In this document: piece after piece, positions 34,256 to 43,799 of the stretch
Position numbering within the stretch: the first letter of the stretch is position 1
How the letters are laid out: every line of letters starts with the position of its first letter
Assembly (NCBI RefSeq): GCF_001638985.1
Contig: NW_017265161.1
Coordinates: 192,576-256,575, forward strand
Reading direction: 5' to 3'
Origin: Phycomyces blakesleeanus NRRL 1555(-)
Lineage: Eukaryota > Mucoromycota > Mucoromycetes > Mucorales > Phycomycetaceae
DNA: 64,000 nt
The notes under the pieces: generated by a model
The model's database searches: none
What the model was told of the DNA's origin: nothing
The model's input: only the letters and a program-made list of their open reading frames with translations
Translations under genes and position numbers: made by a program

Positions 34256-35070
34256 CTGAAAAATATTTCTCTGGAATAAAAAGACCTAAACATCTCCAAG
34301 ACGACTACTGGTACGATTTGCCTAGTCCAAAAAAACAAAACAAAAATGTGCATGACTTTGCTCTGCCTGCTCAAATCGACCAAGCCACTATTTCGTTGAT
34401 GTTTAACCCCAAGTCTGATGGTTGGTGCGGTTTCTGTGTATTTGCACACCTGAAAGAGGGTGGAGAAGATCAGTTTCCTTTGGTGAAGAAGAAGACGTTG
34501 GCCACGATAGCAACCCACAGTAAGCTTTATAAGCACAACTTTGGCATGTATGTTGCCAAAGTGACAGAGGTCATTGCCTTTGGCTCCGATATTGACCCTG
34601 CTCTTGGGGAAAATATCCCATCTTGTCCTTCCTCTATGTGGTTCTCTGCACCAGACTGTGCTCAGATAATAGCTGATATCTATAATGAGCCTGTTTGTGT
34701 GTACTCAGACAATCGGAGAGTCTTGCCTGTAACTTTCCTTCCCCTCCATGATCGGACGCCTCTCAAAAGAAAGCTATTGCCAATGGTCTTGCACCATGTA
34801 CATGGGTGCCACTGGACAAAAATTAAAGTGAAGCCTCATGTACATCGGTCCTGGCCTGAGGTAAATGCGCTGTATTTTGATGCTATCCATAGAGGGAGTA
34901 TTATTGACTGCATTTCCACAAGTTGGAATCATTGGGGTCAGTTCCCAAAGAACAAGTCTTATCTTTTACTCTCCACTACTACAACTACTACAATTACTAC
35001 TACTGCCACTAACTCTTCTACACATTCTCCTGTAAATTCTTCCAATATTATTGATCTCACATATATATAA
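34256..35070 (+). CDS. OTU-type cysteine protease exon of the MULE
   Basis: A 270-codon open exon after acceptor TTCTTAG. OTU proteases are deubiquitinase-like papain-fold enzymes with a D-G-x-C-x-F active-site block and a C-terminal His followed by an aromatic residue. Here the block SDGWCGFCVFAHLKEG (near 34410-34455) supplies the Cys, and VHGCHWTKIKV (near 34798-34830) supplies a His-Trp pair. Between them, WFSAPDCAQIIADIYNEPVC resembles the helix-strand stretch (surface helix, then P-V-x-V-Y) common in OTU domains. The tail is Thr/Ser-rich. It is fused by splicing to the transposase exons. Whether it acts on ubiquitin is inference. Confidence 0.72.
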
Positions 35071-35952
35071 CTTATCTATCTATCTATCTTTTAATATACT
35101 TTACTCCTATTTTTTTCTTTAATTTTTTAACAAACACAATTGCACCCAGTCTGTCTTTAATTTTAATGTTACATGTAAAACCCAGATACAAATATTATTA
35201 GCATCCAACTAATTGGAAGACTATATAATTGGCTATTATTTTTTGGAGTACAAAGTCTGTGCATTTATAAGCAATCTGATTAAGATCTTCATCCAATCAC
35301 AGATGTGAATTTTACCATAAAAGATGTAAAACAAAAACGACACATAGCTTTTGATAGATTTCTGTCTTAATTCGAATGCTAAAGCTTGGATATTTTGCCA
35401 TATTGCTGTAAAAATACATACATCTCTATATCCAAAATTTGAAGTTAATTTATTATGTTTTGGTTGAATAAACAAGCAAAATATACACTTTTTTTCACGT
35501 TTTTAACCATTCGAGATAATTGTTTTTGCTAATAAATATCTTTTCTACATAATAAGATGGTCTAAAACTTTTACTGAAACGTTTTTTTACTATTTTCTAT
35601 TGATATAAAGCATTTGCAAGTGATTTTTACTAATATTTTCAAATTGTTGTTTTTTTGTTCAATCTTTCACAAATGAAATTACAGAACTTTTGTAATTCAC
35701 TCATTAAACGTGATTCAAAAAATATTACAAAACAAACAAATACTCACTTTATGCAGAAAAAATCAACAAAACCAACCATCTTACTCTCATATTTCTATCT
35801 ATTTTTTTGAACGAGTTATGAATTTTTTAAAAATAAATAAAAATGAAAATGAAAAGTTATGGACAAATGTTCTTCCACTTTTGCATGATTTTTCTTAATG
35901 AATAAAGACAAGTGATTATACTGGATGAGGACAGGAGGTGACTGTTTTTTGG
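35071..35952. other. MULE 3' non-coding region
   Basis: AT-rich DNA after the OTU exon. Small frames on both strands have no recognisable similarity. A direct relative of the terminal GGGACAGG motif, GAGGACAGGAGG, occurs near 35928. Confidence 0.45.
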
Positions 35953-36066
35953 GGGACAGGGTGTTACATACAGAAACAATGGATGTCTGCCGGACAAGTT
36001 AAAAGTAGTCATGCCTCTAATTATCTGCCGGACTACTCACTATAAGCTTGTGTAACACCCTGTCCC
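35953..36066. repeat. 114-bp imperfect palindrome at the MULE right end
   Basis: The outer arms are a perfect 16-bp inverted repeat GGGACAGGGTGTTACA (35953-35968) and TGTAACACCCTGTCCC (36051-36066). An inner pair AGTAGTC / GACTACT (36005-36011 and 36031-36037) and a direct repeat TGCCGGAC lie inside. The outer right arm is part of the MULE terminal repeat. It may be a fold-back subterminal structure or a small inserted element. Confidence 0.7.
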
Positions 36067-36298
36067 TTAAGATTTACGAAATTGCATCTATACCCCAGCC
36101 ATAGTAACAGACAATTACAATAATATTGTAGTTCTGCCCCTTGGAGGCCTGGTCAAAGTCAACAAAGATGACATCAGCATCGTTCACACTGTTGATATTC
36201 ACTTGTCCATTGAGTCTTTCAATAACCAAAAGTTCTGCAATGTTGCAAAATTCGGCATGTTCTGGTGGACGTTGATGAACATTGCAAAAATCTATTAA

Positions 36299-36550
36299 AA
36301 AAATGACTTATCAAAAAAAAATTTTTTTTCTTAATGGGGTTTGTCTAATAAAATCTCTTCTTTTCCAGCTCTCTTCACTTCTCCCCCCATTTCAGATTTT
36401 TGTACCATCTAAAATTTTATCATGACACTTAAAACATTACACTAATTTACTTTTGGCTCATTTATATCAAACCCGTATACCCAAATCTGAGCCTTAACAT
36501 ATTCAACTTAAAATTGGAACTCTAAACCAATAGAAACAGCTGTACCATTA
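36299..36550. other. Short AT-rich spacer
   Basis: Between the end of the zinc-finger transposon gene and the integrase relic. Nothing recognised. Confidence 0.35.
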
Positions 36551-37165
36551 GATATTACTATTAATGAAGGAAATGTCAGTAGGTGTGTAGAACATTTTAT
36601 GGCCACACTGAGAAACATGATCCTCTGTTACACAGATCAAAGCACTATACACTTCACCTGCAACTACCATCTGAGACTGTTTCAACTTGCATACAACTCA
36701 TCTGTCCATGCATTCACACAATTCTTGTCTTTCTTTCTCATCCACGGCTGTGAAGCCAGAATCCCAGCTACTATAGCACAAGATCCCCAACAGACAAACC
36801 CAACTGACTACACCTCCGGTATCAAGACTGCCTTGTTCTTGGCTCTGGACTTGGCTCAACTAATTAACTTACAATCACACATCTCAAACGTGTTTACACT
36901 CAGCAAGCTCCAGAAGCTGCCTGACTTCCAGGTGGGCCAAGAAGTCCTTCTATTCTCCAAGCCTCTCTCTCAATCTCAAAAGGCTGGAAAACTCACTTGC
37001 ACCTGGAAAGAGCCTTATTGTATCACTCTGATCTCTGGCAACTGTTACTCTCTGCTCCCCCTCCACGTCTCTACTAATAGAATCCTCCACAATGTTCATG
37101 CCCACAGACTTAAGCTCTTCCATGCTCACACAGCTCCATCGGCAATTGAGGACACTTGCCTCTAA
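36551..37165 (+). pseudogene. Integrase C-terminal fragment of another Ty3/Gypsy element
   Basis: The fragment opens near the third integrase catalytic block (VSRCVEHFMATLRNMILCY, where intact elements have a G-x-x-E/VERF-type sequence). It continues with FQLAYNSSVHAFTQFLSFFL and IHGCEARIP, then FQVGQEVLLFSK, WKEPYCITLI, SGNCYSLLPL and VHAHRLKLFH, the usual end of Gypsy integrases. It differs from the intact element at 26863. The rest of this element is missing. Confidence 0.75.
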
Positions 37166-37988
37166 GCCCCCAGTTGTTGTGCGAAGGTTAAGATATTGTA
37201 CCTCCAATAGGATGTACTGTTTGCAGTAATAAAAGACTACTGCAAGTAGATACATACGATTGCATAACATTCTTCTCTATTATTTTCTGTCTGTATCTCT
37301 GCCCATCTTCTACTCATATAAATACCCATCATCTCTTCTCAAAAAAATATTATCTTTCATAAGTTCAAACTTCTGTCTAATCACCTACTTGCCTAAATTA
37401 GCCTTCAATTCAAACTCATTTACCCATAGTCATTATAAACTAATAGGCTAAAACAGGCATTCTATTGACTATAAAAGTTATGTGTTTGTAACTCGTTACA
37501 AGGTGGGAGATATAAATTCTATCATTTCCTACTGATACGTGTTGAGTTTGTTATGTATGCAACTTGGTCAGAAAATAAGAATAAAATATATTAAAGAAGA
37601 ATTACAAATGTAATTCTGGAGTATGAGTTTAGGTAGGAAAGATGATAATAAAGAGAAAGATGGATATAAAAGGGATACAGAGTATTTAGACAGATGATTG
37701 AATGCTCAACTTCACTTGGGACAGTTGAGGATGGAAAAGAAATAAAAGTGTTAACATAGAAGGTGAAAAGAGGTATAGTAACACTGTTGATTTTGTTCGG
37801 GACAATCCAAACAGGTAAAACAGCAAGGCACAGGAAAGTAAGATAGAAGAAGAAAATAAAAATACTGCTGATTTCACTCGGGACAATCAAGACAGATAGA
37901 CAGCAAGGTATGAGAGATAAGTTTAGAGGAGAATTTAAGAGAATGCTGTTGATTTCACTCAGGACAATCACACAGATACAAAGAGACA
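37166..37988. other. Possible LTR remnant and degenerate tandem repeats
   Basis: From about 37178 (TGTGCGAAGG...) the sequence directly follows the integrase end and contains an AATAAAAG-like signal and a TATAAATA box (37317-37324), so it may be the 3' LTR of that element. Bases about 37690-37988 contain four degenerate repeats of about 80-90 bp around a core of the form TTGATTTCACTCGGGACAAT followed by CAGACAG-AGACAGCAAGG. Confidence 0.45.
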
Positions 37989-38410
37989 TGTGGTGATCCA
38001 GACACTTGGTTGTTGGATTTATTACATCTAAGAACATATTCCTATTATTATAGTAAAACAACTATCATTACAAGAACAAATGAATAATTTATTTATTTTA
38101 CTTATGGTAAATCAATAAGACCAATAATTAATTACAGTAAGTACTGTAATTATGACAGCTCAGTAAGCACTGAGTTAATATGAGGACACTGCAATTAGAT
38201 TAAATTATAAACATAGCAGTACCAGCTCTCTAATATCTAAATGAACTCAGACTTAAGAAATTAAGATGTGACTGACAAAGCAGATCGTGTTTTGATATAA
38301 AAAAGACAACTTTGAATTCTTTAATAAAGACAACCTATATACAGTCTCAAAGTATTCTTATATACGTCTCAATCTTTTTTACTGTTGATTTTATTCTATA
38401 AAACTTCACA
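37989..38410 (+). repeat. Solo LTR, family 1, intact
   Basis: A 422-bp LTR (TGTGGTGATCC...AAACTTCACA) with a perfect 5-bp target duplication AGACA (37984-37988 and 38411-38415). It is nearly identical to the copy at 13276 and defines the ends of this LTR family. Confidence 0.93.
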
Positions 38411-38633
38411 AGACAGAAAGAGGAAAAAGAGGAAGAGGGTTTTGAACAGAGATATAAGACTTTAATGCGATGTATGATTGCTTTCCTATGGGTCAGGCAG
38501 AAAGCAATTCAGGGACGGTGATTTTAAAAGAGAGATAAGTGATGATGATGAGAAAAAATTGAAGAGGAAATGGTCGGAGAAGAAGAGAGATGAATTAGGG
38601 TGGGCGAAGCTGGAGAACACACAACACCCATGT
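38411..38633. other. Short spacer between LTR and CACTA element
   Basis: Under 300 bp, purine-rich, with no recognised gene. Confidence 0.3.
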
Positions 38634-38978
38634 CACTACATACTATGGGAAAAAGGTGGTCTTTTTTGAATTTATGACTTCATTTTTGGCCTATAATAAT
38701 CAAAAAATCACCAAAAATCCAAGTTGAAACAAGAAAATCTTTGTTCTTTGAAATGGTTGATAAAAAGCAAATGAATCGCTTAAAATTAAATCTCAGGAGG
38801 GACAAATGTCCATTCTAATTAAACATCTTACATTTTTGGTAAATATAGATTGGAATTGAGAAATATTGGATGTCAGAAATAAAAAAAGAAAATATCTAAA
38901 CTTTCTGCTGCTTGGATAAAATTTGTTGACAATTTGAAAAAAAAGAAAAATTTATTACAAAAAGAAAAAAAAAACAAA

Positions 38979-41868
38979 TTATATATCACTTAAGGCACCA
39001 AGTGTCAATTTTGGGCCACGTTTAAGGCTAGGCCAAATGATGTAATGGCTACCATTGACATTTGATGACACCAAGCCAACAAACTCTACAATGTCACTGG
39101 CATGAATCACTATAGTCTTCGGCTTTACTACAGATGTAATAGGCAATCCATTTTTCAAATGCACACTATATATGGTTATGAGAGCTAGTGGCCATCTCTT
39201 CGAGTTGTGTACATGTTGGAAGAATATAACCACCTTTCCGAAGAAATGCTTATATCCTGGATGGTAAGAGTGGGATCTTCTGGAGTTCATGTCCACTTGT
39301 AGCTGCACATGAACATGCTATGCCTCTCTTGTAGAACTTTGGTTGAATGCAGCGTCAATAACACAACCATTAAGATAGACCTTGCAGCTTGTCTTTATGG
39401 AAGGCTCAAGCATACTACATTCTTCCCCCTTCAAATCATAAAACGTTTTAAGAAGCAATGAAAGATGAGATCTATCTTCAAAGCTATCGAAAATTGATAA
39501 ATTCTTCAAAGGCCCCCAGAACTCAATCTCACACTCAGCATTGGCAGGATCACCTCCTTCTGTAACAGGCCACCTATTGGTATATGCACTGTAAACTAGA
39601 AGGTTAGCTGGTGGAGTTTTTGTGTTTGCAATGGTTGTCAGTTCTGCTACACGTTGGGATTGCGCCAGTCTGATCATGATGCTTCCAGCATTGACACTGA
39701 CTTGGGAGTTACTCTTGATGGACCTGGAGTACTCACCAATGGCTCTTTCTACGGATCGTGTGCTATATGCTCTTGGCAGGCCATATAGATCAATCATTTG
39801 AGGATAATGCTGAATAATGTGCTGGTTAATTGTGAACACGCCAATGTCAATATCTGCTGTAGAAAGAAGACTCTCTAAGAATAAGTTCCATTCTACAAGA
39901 TTACTAAGAAAAAAGATAAAAATAAATTACTATGAAAAATGAAATAAAATATGGCATTAACCATACCTTCTTATCGAGGTTTGATTCTCTGCTGATAACT
40001 CCCAGCTCATGAGTAAATTGCATGTTTGAACCAGGCCAAGTAATGCCTTTCGGGCAACCAAGCCTTGGACATGCTCTGCAACCAACGTGGGGACAACAAA
40101 GAGTAAAAAGTCTGCCCAATCCACAGCTCTAAAGAAATCGGCATTCTTTGTCACATATCTCCAGGCACTATGCAACGATGTAGGGATTGTGGATTTTGCG
40201 GCTACCATTGCAGTACCAATCTCCCTTTGAGTGGCAAGAGAAAGACATAGAGGATGCTTGATTCCATACTTTCTGCGTACAAGTCCCCATACCTGTTTAC
40301 CGATTCCGTGGCACAGACCATGCATCTCATCTAACGCAAAAAAAAACGGGCCAGAGAATGTTTCCATTGAGGCTAACGGTGACTGACCATTGAGCCCCTT
40401 TCTGTCTTCACTGCTTGCCAGATTGTAGTTTCTGAAACTCTCCAGTGAGCGCGTCTGGGTTCCAGGCAACATGCGGAAGTACTGGCCATGTTTAGGAGTT
40501 TGGCCTACTACATGACAAATACAACAGCCATTCTTACTCGTGTGGCCAACATGGTATGCCAGCTTTGCCAGAGCCGGAATATCACCAGTGGCCATGAGGA
40601 CATGTACCTTTGCCCTGATCGTTGTTGTTGGTGTCTTTACTTCCATGCCTTCTGTCTGGAGCAAACGGAGATCTCTCAGCATTGGCTCAAGAAAAGACCA
40701 GATGTCACTGGGACCAGTGCAACCAGGAAGCATTGCTATTTGGATCATCCTGTTTTTCTCATAACGGATCGTCAGATTCAAGTTCAAGACAGTTGCATGA
40801 ACAATGTTTACTGATTCAGGTACATTGTGTGGGTTGAACCCGTCCATGGACAACGAAATCGCAATATCGTTTTCACCAGAAAACAGATGCTTCATGGATT
40901 GGTATACATGACCATCGAAAACATCTGCTTTCTGCCTGTCTTGGCTGGATTGGTGGTTATGACGATAGAGCATTTCAGCCCTGGTCTTGTCATCAGCCAA
41001 GCACAAAGCAAGCTGTCTGGCCAAAGGAAGCTGTACAATCGATCTCACAGGAACCCTGGTGTCACTTTCGCTAGTTTGGCCATTTTTGTATCTTGCTTCA
41101 CCGCATTTTACGCATGCAATATCATTCTCGTTGTTGAACTGCATACAACCTCTGATGCAAATGTCGTATCCGTCTGCTTTGATACTCAAGAAGCGCTCAA
41201 GAAGCTTGTTTCCAAGGTGTGGGCTGCATGCTCGGTACGTAATATTGATAGAACAATCAAGGATCTGGTTGAAGTGTTCTACAATCTTTTCGTGGGCTCA
41301 ACGAGAAATTCCGAACTCTTGGATCAACTGCATGAACGTGAGATTCTTTTTATCATCGTTGCTGGGAACAGGAAGAGGCTGGCTAAAATCAAAAACTAGC
41401 GAGGGTGTGGTGCCTTCAATTTCGTCAATGACATTCTCGCATTCTTCTCCAAAATCGTACTATAGTAAGATAAACAACAATAAGTATGATTATCATAATA
41501 TATGTATTTATGTATCTCACCATGGACTCATCATCTTCAGTACTGTCAATGATATCCATATCCTCACTATTGCTTGTGTTGATGTTTTCTCTGTTTGTTT
41601 ATCAAAGTATACAGCTAATTAATATACTGTCTATCGTTTTGTGTTTTTGCTTTTGATAAGCTTACTCAAAAGCCAAGTTAGGAACCATTGCTGATGTAAA
41701 CTGGCTTTGATCAGGAAGAGAGACAGTTTGGGAAACTTCGCCATTGGCAAGTAATTCTGCCCTATTTGTCATGCATCGTTTGAGACATCTTTTATATGTT
41801 CGACTGTTATTAGGGGTCGACTTGCAAGTACAGCATTGGTAACGAGGGGCTTTTGTAATTTTGGACAT
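38979..41868 (-). pseudogene. Tnp2-like (CACTA) transposase, damaged
   Basis: Exon 1 (41868 to about 41666) encodes a Cys-rich leader (YQCCTCKSTPNNSRTYKRCL) and ends at a GTAAGC donor. Exon 2 (about 41593-41525) is acidic. The next exon (from about 41460) reads FDFSQPLPVPSNDD and a stop TGA near 41305 where Trp is likely. It then runs through a zinc ribbon (GCMQFNNENDIACVKCGEAR) into the Tnp2 core (IAISLSMDGFNPHNVPES, MIQIAMLPGCTGPSDIWSFL, AKLAYHVGHTSKNGCCICHV, FALDEMHGLCHGIGKQVWGL). Further frames at 39839-39318 and 39308-38979 hold the C-terminal part (TINQHIIQHYPQMIDLYGLP; GYKHFFGKVVIFFQHVHNSK). Tnp2 enzymes bind ends and cut CACTA elements. The stop and frame changes suggest inactivation. 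Confidence 0.7.
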
Positions 41869-42210
41869 GTTTGAGGTAGGTAAAAAAAAACTTTGTTATA
41901 TAAGTAAGAATAGAATTAATTACTTTCTGAATGTATAGCTTTATACTTAATTATATAAAGACAATGATGTTATATGCATTCTGAATATATGCTCGGGATC
42001 TTAAAGAAGTATCTGTATGTCATCAGTGAAGTTACTAGATCAATGTTTCTTCAGGAGTAACCAATAGATTTGTACAAATAATTTGAAACTAATAATTTGA
42101 AGCTAAAAAATTGAAGCTAAAGATTTGAAACTAATAATAGTTTCTGGTAAAAAATTTTCTCTTTCTTTCTTTTTCTATAACAAACACGTAACTGATTTTT
42201 TTTTACAATT

Positions 42211-42924
42211 ATGAACAATACAGACAATACAGTGCTTCAGTTGCTTCAAGGAATACAAGCTGCCCTTATTTCCCTAAAGAGTGGTCAAGAAGCATTGCTA
42301 GGCCGTCAAGAAGCATTAGAAAAAAAACAAGATGCGATGCAACTTCAAATGACAAGTTTTTACAATGAATTTAAAGATCGGGAATTTCCAGATAGAACTA
42401 TTGTAACCTCTACCAGTGTAAGCAAATACTATAACAACTAAAGTCCTTTCAATTAATGTCAAACATAATAGACTCTTACTGGCATCATTCCAAGACCCGT
42501 ATCAAAAATCAATGATATAACTTTAAAGCATATATACAAGATGATAACAGACGATCTTAGAATAGAATTGACCGAGGAAACCAAGAGAATTGTTAACACA
42601 TGTACCAAGGTCATATGTGATCAACTGGCAGCTCTTCCATCTGTTCAGGATCTTGGAACAAACCCTGCCTGGTCATTGCTTCCTCAAGAGGATAAAAACA
42701 GGCTGTGTATCAATCATTCCATCATACTCAGAGACAATGGAATCGATTTTACCAGATGCCACAGAAACTGGGCATCAATTGCAAGGGTTAGCCAGCTCTG
42801 GAGAGGGCGCAAGAAGCGAGAATACTCTGGTAAGTTCATATCTGGTAGGTACAATAAATTGTGTAATTAATGTAAGAATATGTAATAATCTGAAGGAATT
42901 TTAGCCAGTACGATTCATGAATAA
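42211..42924 (+). CDS. CACTA accessory protein (unknown function, three exons)
   Basis: Model join(42211..42417, 42529..42829, 42905..42924) gives 175 residues with every junction in frame: donors GTAAGC and GTAAGT, acceptors TTTAAAG and ATTTTAG. The N-terminus is a predicted coiled coil (LLQGIQAALISLKSGQEALL, then GRQEALEKKQDAMQLQM). The second half contains AALPSVQDLGTNPAWSLLPQ, DNGIDFTRCHRNWASIARV and SQLWRGRKKRE. It is divergently transcribed from the transposase inside the same element. A role as a DNA-binding helper, like plant TnpA, is inference from position only. Confidence 0.55.
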
Positions 42925-43430
42925 AATATTATTTCTATTATAACAACCAATAAAAACATTTTTAAATAATGATCTTCTATGAAATAAAACTTTTTTGCCC
43001 AATTAAAACTGTGAATGAATCAGAATATATATATGAGAACCAATTGAGAGAATACTTTTGTTTAAATGACCAATACTATCAATGTGCATACTGCAATAAA
43101 GTTTATATTATCCAATTAAAAGTAGCAGTATAACGAAAGTATTTTATGAGTGACAATACAAAGATTCTTTTTTTCCATCTATACCAATAAGAAAGCTCTT
43201 TTTTATTTTCTTTCTACCAATAGAACGAGAAGAATAATACATAAATTTAAATATCGGGATATGAATAAAATTTAACATCCATCAGTCAACGGAGATCTAA
43301 TTATATTTCCAAAAATAGGGATGGTCTTTTTGCTGGTTTTACCAAAATTGCCACCCAAAAGACCACCTAAAATACCACCTAAAAGACCACCAAAAAGACC
43401 ACCAAAAAGACCACTTTTTTTCCCGTAGTG

Positions 43431-43799
43431 ACAGTGCCTGTCTCCATCATCCAAAAACCCCCTGTCCCCTAAGATTCACGCTTTTGAACCTTTCTATTGT
43501 TCTCTCTTTTGAGTTCAATATTTTTCTATTATGTTTTATCAAGTCCTTCTTGTGGAATAGAATATCAGCGGTTAGTACCTTTTACTTCAAAACTCGAGAG
43601 TTCTTGTGGAAAAGACAATTTACTTTTCCCTTATCTTGTAAAAAGTAAAGCCTGTTATCCTCAAACTAGGCGATTGCCTTTATTATTCTATTTCAATTTA
43701 TATTTCTTCTCATATTTTTCCATTTCTCTTTCATCGAAATCTACCACATCGCCATGCACCACACGTGCCAATTGTGTATTTATATTTATATTTATAAAA
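43431..43799. other. Boundary region between transposon island and host genes
   Basis: Bases 43457-43476, read on the minus strand, are AATCTTAGGGGACAGGGGGT, identical over 20 bases to the left end of the MULE (25236-25255) in opposite orientation. This looks like the end of another MULE copy cut by the CACTA element. From about 43490 the DNA is the 3' flank of the host gene on the minus strand. Confidence 0.55.

Larger units (their letters stand above)
25626..35070 (+). pseudogene. MULE transposase with downstream OTU cysteine protease domain, interrupted
   Basis: The first part (from ATG 25626) has a FAR1/WRKY-like Cys/His DNA-binding segment (C..C..C spacing near LACSKAGAYCDKC and HCHNHP). 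At 26311 the Gypsy element is inserted; the frame resumes at 32477 with the MULE core (EVLIVDATYKTN, VTDKCKALMNAL) and a SWIM finger (CYCRVKTMFGLPCCHI). An in-frame TGA (33669-33671) follows. Beyond it the frame continues to donor GTAAGC (33801), a short exon 33867-33955, two short repeated exons (ending near 34064 and 34190) and the OTU exon 34256-35070. The transposase would move the element in the nucleus; the protease role is unknown. The Gypsy insertion and the TGA make this copy inactive. Confidence 0.75.
25233..36078 (+). mobile_element. MULE (Mutator-like) transposon with OTU protease module, split by a Gypsy element
   Basis: It is flanked by a perfect 10-bp target duplication AAATTGCATC (25223-25232 and 36079-36088), within the 8-11 bp range of MULEs. 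The left end reads AGCAATCTTAGGGGACAGGG and the right end, reversed, CGTAAATCTTAAGGGACAGG, giving a short imperfect inverted repeat. Removing the 6165 bp due to the Gypsy insertion leaves about 4.7 kb. The interrupted host frame is continuous across the insertion, which independently supports these borders. The element carries a transposase gene with downstream OTU exons and a 16-bp inverted repeat hairpin near its right end. Confidence 0.85.
22118..36298 (+). pseudogene. Zinc-finger transposon protein, interrupted by a MULE
   Basis: Exons 22118-22302 and 22377-22583 and the start of exon 3 (22647) join in frame through GTAAGT donors and AG acceptors. Exon 1 encodes a C2H2/BED-like finger (FVCTVCETERVLG...LRRHYTKKHP). 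Exon 2 carries Thr-Ala repeats, and exon 3 starts with an acidic stretch. The large middle part includes VVVCPLNLYSNNTSGNLTKQ, then GDNSSQSQLAMH and a Cys-containing RKC, and later KPKVHLLHHITDN and ETENGEQFNK. The frame meets TGA at 23818, a frameshift near 24020 and further stops, so it is dead. At 25232 a MULE is inserted. The same frame resumes at 36079 and ends at TAA 36296-36298. I know this type only as a fungal DNA-transposon protein, perhaps CACTA/Plavaka-related. Confidence 0.6.
38634..43430 (-). mobile_element. CACTA/Tnp2-type DNA transposon with an accessory gene
   Basis: The left end reads CACTACATACTATGGGAAAA and the right end, reversed, CACTACGGGAAAAAAAGTGG; both continue into GTGGTCTTTTT. 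The left end has a 7-base insertion relative to the right. The match extends three bases outward (TGT / ACA), so no ordinary 3-bp target duplication is evident. The right end has subterminal repeats of the form AAAAGACCACC (43350-43420), as CACTA elements often do. A minus-strand Tnp2-like transposase and a divergent plus-strand accessory gene share the interior. Confidence 0.8.

Noticed and set aside
37690..37988. CRISPR-like array
   Set aside because: Repeats are degenerate, units contiguous without unique spacers, and the organism is a eukaryote.
43272..43454. Minus-strand Gly-Leu repeat protein
   Set aside because: It is the translation of CACTA subterminal AAAAGACCACC repeats and includes the terminus itself.
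25233..43476. MULE extending to the identical 20-mer at 43476
   Set aside because: The right end at 36078 is confirmed by a perfect 10-bp duplication and by continuity of the interrupted frame, although its terminal repeat is slightly less similar.
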